Positions 31,295 through 36,952 of a DNA stretch of 36,952 nucleotides are shown here, piece by piece; position 1 is the first letter of the stretch, and the number at the start of each line of letters is the position of its first letter. The position numbers and the translations under genes are program-made. The notes under the pieces were generated by a model. The model was given only the letters and a program-made list of their open reading frames with translations, did not search any database and was not told the DNA's origin. The DNA comes from an uncultured Bacteroidales bacterium (lineage in GTDB: Bacteria > Bacteroidota > Bacteroidia > Bacteroidales > WCHB1-69), in NCBI GenBank assembly GCA_900319925.1, contig ONQE01000008.1, forward strand, positions 1 to 36,952, read 5' to 3'.

Positions 31295-33325
31295 TTATGC
31301 CAAACCGTCCCGCTTCAACAGAGCGTCGATTTTCGGTTCGCGGCCGCGGAAGTTGACGAACATCTCCATCGCATCCACGGAACCGCCCTTGGAGAGGATG
31401 GTCTCCAAATAGCGTTGTGCCGTCTCCGGATTCATCACGCCGGTTTCCTGAAAGAGCGAAAAGGCGTCGGCTTCGAGCATTTCTGCCCACTTGTAGCCGT
31501 AGTATCCCGCTGCGTAACCGCCAGAGAAAAGGTGTCCGAACGTGGGACTCATGCACGCGCCCGGAACCACCGGCAGCACCTCCACGGTGTCAAAGACGGA
31601 ACGCTCCAGTCGCAGGATGTCATCGACATCGGCGGCAGGCATAGTGTGCCACATCATATCGAGATAGCCGAAGGAAAGCTGCCGCACGCAGAGATAGCCG
31701 GCCATGAACTGGTTCAGATGTTTCAGCTGCGCCACATACTCCTCGGGAATCGGCTCTCCGGTCTGGTAGTGGCGGGCGAAGGTCTTCAAAAACTCGGGTT
31801 CGGTGAGCCAGTTCTCGTTCAGCTGAGAAGGCAGTTCCACGAAATCGCGGGGCGAATGCGTGCCCGACAAGGTTGAATACTCCACCTCCGACAGCATGCC
31901 ATTGAGCGCATGGCCGAACTCGTGCAGGAAAGTGTTCACCTCATCGACGGTCAACAGGGAGGGCTGCTCCGGGGTCGGCGGGGTGAAGTTCATCACGAGG
32001 CTCACCCACGGGCGCACATCGTGCCCGTCGGCGTCCACATACTGGTCGCGAAACTCCGTCATCCAAGCGCCGCTGCGTTTCGTGCTGCGCGGGTGGAAGT
32101 CAAGGTACAACACTGCCATGAACTGCTCCCCTCTCCAGACCTCATACACCTGTACATCAGGATGATAAGGTTGTATCTCGTCTGCCTTCTCAAAGCGCAA
32201 TCCATAAAGGGTGGATGCCAACCCGAAAACACCGTCAATCACCTGATTAAGCGGGAAATAGACTTTCAACTTCTCCATATCGAGACTGAACTTCGCCTGT
32301 CGCAGTTTCTCCATATAGTAGCTGAGGTCCCAACGCTGGAATACGCCTTCAAAGCCCTGTTGTTTTGCAAACTGCTCCAGTTCAGCTATTTCGCGATGCG
32401 CTGCGGGCAGGGCGGCAGCCTTGAGGTCGTCGAGCAGTTGATAGACGTGGGCAAGGTCTTTGGCCATGCGATTGCGCAACGCATAATCAGCATAATGCTT
32501 ATAACCCAACAGTTTAGCTATTTCCTCACGACATTTCAGAATGGTTTTGATATTGTCGCAGTTGTCGAAATCGTCACCGTAGGCTTTCTTGCTGGAATGC
32601 ATATAGACCTCCTCCCGAAGGGAGCGGTCATCGGCGTGGGTCAACACCGTGTTCACATCGGGAGCTGAAAGGTCGAAGAGATAGCCTTCGAGGCCTTTGT
32701 CCGCGGCCTTCTTGGCGGCGATGGCGCGGGCGCTTTCCGGGATGCCCGCCATCCGGGGCGAATCCTTCTCTAAATGCACCGTCCAAGCGTATGTAGCCTT
32801 CAAGGCACGTTGCCCGAAGTCCAGCTGCCGGTTGGCGAGCTCCATGCTCAGCTCGCGGTAACGGGCCTTGTCCTGCTCGGAAAGGTCGGCTCCGCCCGCC
32901 ACGAAAGCATCGTAAGTCTTGTCCAACAAGATTTTGTCGGCACCCTGCAGGGCACTGTCCTGCTGCTGTTGTTCGTAAACCGCCTTCACCCGCTGGAAAA
33001 GGCCGGGGTCCTGATAGACCTCATTTTCGTACTGTACCAACAGCGGCTGCACCTTCTCAGCAATGGCATTCATCTCGTCATCGCCATTGCATTCGAGAAG
33101 GTTGAAAAACAGGTCGGCCACGGTGCTGAGGCGGTCGCCGGCACGGTCAAGCGCAACGACGGTGTTCCCGAAGTCCGGCGCAGCCTCGTTGCCGACGATG
33201 GCCTGGATATCCTTTTTCGCTTCGGCAATGGCCTCCTCAAAGGCCGGCAGCCAGTGCTCGTTTTTGATTTCGTTGAACGGCGGGGTCTCCCGCGGCGTAG
33301 TCCATTGTTTTAGTAAAGGATTCAT
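31295..33325 (-). CDS. M3-family zinc metallopeptidase (oligopeptidase/dipeptidyl carboxypeptidase type)
   Basis: This 676-residue enzyme has the thermolysin-like zinc motif HEFGH at 468-472 in FLHEFGHALNGML and the third ligand Glu497 in FVELPSQ, as in Dcp and oligopeptidase A. The upstream helical half (residues 1-380) forms the clamshell that limits substrates to short peptides. The SGTHSPRDFVELPSQ stretch and the later PGACMSPTFGHLFSGGYAAGYYGYKWAE segment are typical of the family. No signal peptide is present, so it acts on short peptides in the cytosol, although some Bacteroidota relatives are exported. Substrate length cannot be predicted, hence no gene symbol (dcp or prlC). The start lies directly after an AACCTATA-type repeat array on its own strand, with no obvious ribosome-binding site. 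Confidence 0.93.
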   Translation of the reverse strand: MNPLLKQWTTPRETPPFNEIKNEHWLPAFEEAIAEAKKDIQAIVGNEAAPDFGNTVVALDRAGDRLSTVADLFFNLLECNGDDEMNAIAEKVQPLLVQYENEVYQDPGLFQRVKAVYEQQQQDSALQGADKILLDKTYDAFVAGGADLSEQDKARYRELSMELANRQLDFGQRALKATYAWTVHLEKDSPRMAGIPESARAIAAKKAADKGLEGYLFDLSAPDVNTVLTHADDRSLREEVYMHSSKKAYGDDFDNCDNIKTILKCREEIAKLLGYKHYADYALRNRMAKDLAHVYQLLDDLKAAALPAAHREIAELEQFAKQQGFEGVFQRWDLSYYMEKLRQAKFSLDMEKLKVYFPLNQVIDGVFGLASTLYGLRFEKADEIQPYHPDVQVYEVWRGEQFMAVLYLDFHPRSTKRSGAWMTEFRDQYVDADGHDVRPWVSLVMNFTPPTPEQPSLLTVDEVNTFLHEFGHALNGMLSEVEYSTLSGTHSPRDFVELPSQLNENWLTEPEFLKTFARHYQTGEPIPEEYVAQLKHLNQFMAGYLCVRQLSFGYLDMMWHTMPAADVDDILRLERSVFDTVEVLPVVPGACMSPTFGHLFSGGYAAGYYGYKWAEMLEADAFSLFQETGVMNPETAQRYLETILSKGGSVDAMEMFVNFRGREPKIDALLKRDGLA

Positions 33326-33333
33326 TTTTTAAT

Positions 33334-33373
33334 GGTTATGGGTTATATTATAGGTTATAGGTTATTGGTTATT
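33334..33373. repeat. GGTTATA-type tandem array upstream of the M3 peptidase
   Basis: Degenerate 7-8 bp units (GGTTATG, GGTTATA, GGTTATT; on the gene's strand TAACCTA) occupy the bases just in front of the minus-strand start codon. The arrangement echoes the array in front of the phosphatase at the left end of the window. Confidence 0.75.
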
Positions 33374-33388
33374 GAAGCCTGCTCACCG

Positions 33389-33422
33389 CTAACTAATCAC
33401 TAATCACTATTCACTACTCACC
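33389..33422. repeat. TAATCAC/TATTCAC short tandem array
   Basis: Units CTAATCA, CTATTCA and CTACTCA follow one another. This is a second low-complexity array next to the GGTTATA array, in the spacer between the M3 peptidase and the ompH genes. Confidence 0.7.
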
Positions 33423-33432
33423 ACAAACAACA

Positions 33433-33458
33433 TAGAGACGCCAAAACTGACGTCTCTA
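33433..33458 (-). terminator. Hairpin behind the bamA-ompH operon
   Basis: TAGAGACG (33433-33440) pairs with CGTCTCTA (33451-33458) around a 10-base loop. It lies 28 bases behind the last ompH stop. The following minus-strand bases are T-rich (TGTTGTTTG) but not a clean U-tract, so it could be a terminator or a dispersed palindromic repeat. Confidence 0.5.
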
Positions 33459-33485
33459 CCATATATTATATTATACAATACAAGA

Positions 33486-33989
33486 TTACTTGATACCCAA
33501 TTCGGTGCGGACGGCGGCGGTGAGGTCGTCGGCATCGTTGTGGAAGGCGCACATCGTGATGTCGAACACGTAGGTGTATTTATCGCGCTCGGCCACGGTC
33601 TTGATGGCGGCGAGGAGTTTCTCCTGGAAAGGTTTCAACAGCTCCAACTGCTTGGCCTGCAAATCCTGTTCGCTGGAGGCGACAAAATCCTGTAACCGTT
33701 GGTAAATCTTCATCAGCTCGTCCTCCTTGACTTTGAGGATGGCGGAAGAGGTGGTGGTGGAGGTCAGATTGGCGTACTCCGCCTGTTTGGTCTTGAACTC
33801 GTCGGCCATCTGCTTACCCACGGCCTCCAACTCCTGTTGGTAGGTCATCAGAGCCTGCTGGGCCGTGTCAATGCCGGGCATCTCCTTCATGACAGCGGCG
33901 TAGTCCACGTGACCAAATTTGGCCTTCTGGGCGTAACCCGTGGTCACACAAAGGAGTGCAACGCATAAAATCGTCAGTAACTTTTTCAT
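33486..33989 (-). CDS. OmpH/Skp-family periplasmic chaperone (third copy)
   Basis: This OmpH-family protein has a signal peptide (KKLLTILCVALLCVTTGYAQ), then KFGHVDYAAVMKEMPGIDTAQ and a long coiled-coil (LMTYQQELEAVGKQMADEFK), which forms the tentacles of the jellyfish-like Skp trimer. It ends in the conserved sheet motif YTYVFDITMC. The family keeps unfolded outer-membrane proteins soluble on the way to BamA. A longer start at 33998 overlaps the preceding stop codon (TAATG), but the methionine three codons later gives a standard signal peptide and is used here; the longer form is possible. It is the last gene of the bamA-ompH operon and is closely similar in layout to the gene before it. Confidence 0.88.
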   Translation of the reverse strand: MKKLLTILCVALLCVTTGYAQKAKFGHVDYAAVMKEMPGIDTAQQALMTYQQELEAVGKQMADEFKTKQAEYANLTSTTTSSAILKVKEDELMKIYQRLQDFVASSEQDLQAKQLELLKPFQEKLLAAIKTVAERDKYTYVFDITMCAFHNDADDLTAAVRTELGIK

Positions 33990-33997
33990 TGCCGTCA

Positions 33998-34495
33998 TTA
34001 TTTAATGCCCAGTTCTTTCTTCACCATAGGCGTGATATCATCGCCAGTGCCGTAATAGAGCAGCGTCTTCGTGTCGAAGATATAGGCATAGCCGTTGGCT
34101 TTGGCCACCTTGTTGATAGCTTCCTGGATGGCATCCTGGAACGGTTTCGCCAGTTCATACTGCTTGTCTTCCAAGTCTTCCTGCGCACTGGCCTGGAACT
34201 CCTGGATACGGTTGCCGAGGTCGTTCAGCTCCTTCTCGCGCAGCTGGCGCACGGAGGAGGACATGGTGCCCACTTCGCGGTCGAATTTGTCTTTTTTCGT
34301 CTGATATTCCGTCATCATGCTCTCATACATGCCTTGCAGCTCCATCTGGAAGGCTTGCAACTTGATTTGGAGGGAGTCGATGCCGGGCATCACCTCGAGA
34401 ATTTCGCTTGAGTTGACGTGTCCGTACTTCTGCGCCTGCGCGGCCTGTACGGAGAAGAGTCCGGCAATGGCCAGAATCAAAACAATCTTTTTCAT
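33998..34495 (-). CDS. OmpH/Skp-family periplasmic chaperone (second copy)
   Basis: This 165-residue Skp-like protein has a signal peptide (KKIVLILAIAGLFSVQAAQAQ), the KYGHVNSSEILEVMPGIDSLQ start of the mature chain, and a central coiled-coil with many Glu/Lys/Gln residues (EKELNDLGNRIQEFQASAQE). It ends with YAYIFDTKTLLYY. It is expected to form a trimer in the periplasm and to hold unfolded outer-membrane proteins. It is 30 bases behind the first ompH copy and overlaps or abuts the third. A cysteine is absent from the mature part, so it is not a lipoprotein. Confidence 0.9.
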   Translation of the reverse strand: MKKIVLILAIAGLFSVQAAQAQKYGHVNSSEILEVMPGIDSLQIKLQAFQMELQGMYESMMTEYQTKKDKFDREVGTMSSSVRQLREKELNDLGNRIQEFQASAQEDLEDKQYELAKPFQDAIQEAINKVAKANGYAYIFDTKTLLYYGTGDDITPMVKKELGIK

Positions 34496-34525
34496 TGACT
34501 TTCTTTACTTTATGTTCGTACTAAA

Positions 34526-35059
34526 TTAATCGTCTGAGTCTCTGCTGACGGAGATGCCCATCTTCTGGAGCACCTGCTCGTTGATGTCCCATTTCGGGTC
34601 GGCGTAGATGATGGTGAGGTCGCCGGCGGTGTCAAACACGAAGGCGTAACCGCGCTCCTTGGCGTAGTCGTTCACGGCGTTGATGACACGGTCCTGGATG
34701 GGCTTCACCAGCTCCTCGCGTTTCTTGAAGAGGTCGCCATTCTGTCCGAAGCGTTTCTTCTGCAGGTCTTTGGCGGCCTTCTCCTGGGCGATGATAGCCT
34801 CCTCGCGGCTCTGCTTGATCTGCTCAGGCAGCGTGATGGACTCCACCTGATAGCGTTTGTACATGGAGTCGATGGTGGAGAACTTGGCTTCGATTTCCTT
34901 CTGCCACTGCACGGCCACGCGGTCGAGTTCGGCCTGAGCCTCCTTGTATTCGGGAATCTGCGAAAGAAGGTACTCGGAATTGATGTACGCATACTTCTGC
35001 GCGAATCCGAAAACCATCATCAGGGTGAATAATCCGGTTAATAGGAGTTGTTTTTTCAT
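34526..35059 (-). CDS. skp: OmpH/Skp-family periplasmic chaperone (first copy)
   Basis: This 177-residue OmpH protein lies directly behind bamA, the normal skp position. A signal peptide (KKQLLLTGLFTLMMVFGFAQ) is followed by KYAYINSEYLLSQIPEYKEAQAE and a coiled-coil with a distinctive KRFGQNGDLFKKREELVKPIQ segment. The closing sheet is YAFVFDTAGDLTIIYADPKWDI. It differs more from the other two copies than they do from each other, and its C-terminal tail (VSRDSDD) is acidic. Its place 51 bases behind bamA suggests that it is the original member, with the other two arising by later duplication. Confidence 0.9.
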   Translation of the reverse strand: MKKQLLLTGLFTLMMVFGFAQKYAYINSEYLLSQIPEYKEAQAELDRVAVQWQKEIEAKFSTIDSMYKRYQVESITLPEQIKQSREEAIIAQEKAAKDLQKKRFGQNGDLFKKREELVKPIQDRVINAVNDYAKERGYAFVFDTAGDLTIIYADPKWDINEQVLQKMGISVSRDSDD

Positions 35060-35110
35060 CTTGCTTAATATTTTAAATGACGTTGGTTTGACTGTTTTTA
35101 TTGGATAAGT

Positions 35111-36952
35111 TTAATCGATGGACTGGTTGATGGAGATATGGAAGTGGCTGCCGGAAGCGGTGGACGACAGACCGGGCACCGGGTCGAAACCGTAACCCCA
35201 GTCGAAACCGAGCAGACCGAACATCGGCAGATAGACACGCACACCCAGACCGAGCGACTTGTAGAGGTCGAACGGATTGTACTGGCGCTTGTCGATCCAG
35301 CCCTTGCCGGCTTCCGCGAACGCCAACACATAGACGGTGGCCGACGGGTTCAGCGTGATCGGATAGCGCAACTCCGCCGTGAACTTGTGGTAGATGGACG
35401 CACCGACAACCCTTCCGTTCACGTTGGGTGACAGCGCTTCGTCCTCGTAACCGCGCATACCGATGACCTCACGACCGTCGTACGACCAGTTGGTCATGCC
35501 GTCGCCGCCGAGGTAGAACCGTCCGAACGGCGCAATACCGATGGTCTGGTTGTAGCACCCCATAAAGCCCATCTTCAAGCGCACGTTGAGCACCAAGTTG
35601 TCCACGATGCGCGTGAACCACGACATGTTGAGCTTCCATTTGTGGAATTCCAGGAACTTGTACTTCTCCTGATCCGAGGCACCAGTGTAGTCCTTGTGCC
35701 CGATGATGGAGTATGGCGGGGTCAGCTGCACCGAGAAGGAGAGGTCGGAACCCTCACGCGGGTAAATCGGCGCATTGACGGAATTTCTCGACAAAGTGAA
35801 TATGTAGCTGATACTGTGGGCGTAACCTGTGGAGAAGATGAAACCTCCCCAGTTCTTGACCTTGTAGTATTCGTAAGCGAGCGTGTGCGACATGTGGAAG
35901 TAATCGTCCGGCCAGCGGAGCTTGTTGGCCAAGGAGAGCGAAGCACCCGCAATGCTGGTGTACGCGTAGAGGCTGTCGCGCTTGGAGTAGGCGTTGTTCT
36001 GCCGCTGGTAGTAGGCACCGAGGGTGAGCGCGTTGGGACGCTTGCCGCCGAGCCAGGGCTCCGTGAAAGAGAAACTGTAGTACTGGTAATATTTCGTACT
36101 GACGGAGGCCTGCAGGGAGATGCGCTGTCCGTCACCGCCCGGAATGGGATTCCAGGCATCCTTCTTGAAGAGCTTCCTCGTGGAGAAGTTGTTGAAGGTG
36201 ATACCCGCGGTGAGCATGAAACCCGTGGCACCGTAACCCGCAGAAAGCGACAGCTGGTCGGAAGAGGTCTCCTCCACCACATAGTTGATGTCCACCGTAC
36301 CGTCGGCCTCGTTAGGCTTCGGCTGCACGTCCATCTTCTCCTGGTTGAAGTAGCCCATCGACATGAGCACTTGCTGCGAACGGATGATGTCGGAACGGTT
36401 GAAGAGCTGTCCCGGAATGGTGGTCAGCTCACGCAAGATGACATTGTCATGGGTTTTCGTGTTGCCGACGACGGTGATCTTGTTGTACTTCGCCTTCTTT
36501 CCCTCGCGGATACGAATCTCGATATCAATGGAGTCGCCGTCAATGCCGACCTCCACAGGACTGGCACTGAAGAACAGGTAACCGTTGTTCATGTACAGGG
36601 AGGCCAAGTCGTCGCCGTCCTCTTTCATCGTCAGGTTTTTGTTGAGCAACGTCTGGTTGTAGATGTCACCCTTGTTGATGCCGAGGAGCTGTCTGAGCAA
36701 AGAGGTCGGATAGACCGTGTTGCCGACGAATTCAATGTTGCGGAAATAGTACTGCCGTCCCTCGTTGACATCGATATCGATGTACATTTTGTTGGCTTTC
36801 ACGTAGAAAGTGTCGTGCGTGATGACGGCGTCGCGGTAACCAAGCTCGTTATAGCGGTTGATGAGGTTCACCTTGTCCTTCTCGTAATTGGCTTTGATGA
36901 ACTTCGAGGGTTTGAAGATACGGAGTTTCACGCGGTCGGCGAAATAGTTGTC
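35111..36952 (-). CDS. bamA: Outer-membrane assembly factor BamA (3' part; 5' end outside the window)
   Basis: The frame runs through the right edge of the window, so the real start is not present and the first about 613 visible residues are the C-terminal portion. It begins inside a POTRA repeat (RYNELGYRDAVITHDTFYV), contains further POTRA modules (FRNIEFVGNTVYPTSLLRQ and YNKITVVGNTKTHDNVILRELTTIPGQ), then the 16-strand barrel. The lid-loop motif is GMRGY near GREVIGMRGYEDEALSP, the equivalent of the VRGF motif of Omp85 proteins. The last strand ends HFHISINQSID; a terminal aromatic is not obvious. BamA inserts beta-barrel proteins into the outer membrane. Its operon continues with three ompH genes. 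Confidence 0.95.
   Translation of the reverse strand, partial: DNYFADRVKLRIFKPSKFIKANYEKDKVNLINRYNELGYRDAVITHDTFYVKANKMYIDIDVNEGRQYYFRNIEFVGNTVYPTSLLRQLLGINKGDIYNQTLLNKNLTMKEDGDDLASLYMNNGYLFFSASPVEVGIDGDSIDIEIRIREGKKAKYNKITVVGNTKTHDNVILRELTTIPGQLFNRSDIIRSQQVLMSMGYFNQEKMDVQPKPNEADGTVDINYVVEETSSDQLSLSAGYGATGFMLTAGITFNNFSTRKLFKKDAWNPIPGGDGQRISLQASVSTKYYQYYSFSFTEPWLGGKRPNALTLGAYYQRQNNAYSKRDSLYAYTSIAGASLSLANKLRWPDDYFHMSHTLAYEYYKVKNWGGFIFSTGYAHSISYIFTLSRNSVNAPIYPREGSDLSFSVQLTPPYSIIGHKDYTGASDQEKYKFLEFHKWKLNMSWFTRIVDNLVLNVRLKMGFMGCYNQTIGIAPFGRFYLGGDGMTNWSYDGREVIGMRGYEDEALSPNVNGRVVGASIYHKFTAELRYPITLNPSATVYVLAFAEAGKGWIDKRQYNPFDLYKSLGLGVRVYLPMFGLLGFDWGYGFDPVPGLSSTASGSHFHISINQSID

Overview
The window is from a Bacteroidota genome, most likely order Bacteroidales. 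The evidence is a recurring TAnnTTTG -7 promoter element, two secreted proteins with type B type IX secretion (T9SS) C-terminal sorting domains, the bamA-ompH-ompH arrangement, a zinc-free (type B) ribosomal protein L31, and mostly Bacteroidales-like household genes. No rRNA, tRNA, transposase or CRISPR array was seen. Genus-level placement is not supported.

Left part (1-9.4 kb): a HAD phosphatase preceded by a telomere-like AAACCCT array; a small palindrome cluster; a small all-helical protein of unknown role; lon and meaB directly abutting; rpmE2 with a clear promoter and terminator; a divergent azlCD amino-acid exporter pair; and a large YfhO-type membrane protein.

Centre (9.6-22.7 kb): a visibly AT-richer surface-polymer island. 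Two glycosyltransferases run on the + strand and converge on a further glycosyltransferase and a long minus-strand operon. Reading in transcription order, that operon is: TagD-like glycerol-3-phosphate cytidylyltransferase, two tandem asparagine-synthase-like proteins lacking the glutaminase domain, a CDP-glycerol glycerophosphotransferase (TagB/TagF-like), a small outer-membrane beta-barrel, a 1050-residue protein with the order LicC-LicA-LicC'-LicA', a LicB-like permease, and a LicD phosphotransferase. I infer that this operon makes two CDP-activated phosphate substituents, CDP-glycerol and CDP-choline (or CDP-ethanolamine), and puts them on a surface glycan. It is a Gram-negative mixture of teichoic-acid chemistry and lic1 phosphocholine chemistry and is the most interesting part of the window.

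Right part (22.7-37 kb): two paralogous FG-GAP/VCBS proteins with T9SS type B tails that share a nearly identical block of about 300 bp; an 11-bp-period repeat array in the divergent intergenic region; a 1076-residue redox fusion (2Fe-2S ferredoxin, NAD/FAD disulfide-oxidoreductase fold, 4Fe-4S ferredoxin, BFD-like 2Fe-2S, FAD amine-oxidase-like domain); an M3 metallopeptidase; and the outer-membrane biogenesis operon bamA (cut by the window end) followed by three ompH/skp-family genes.
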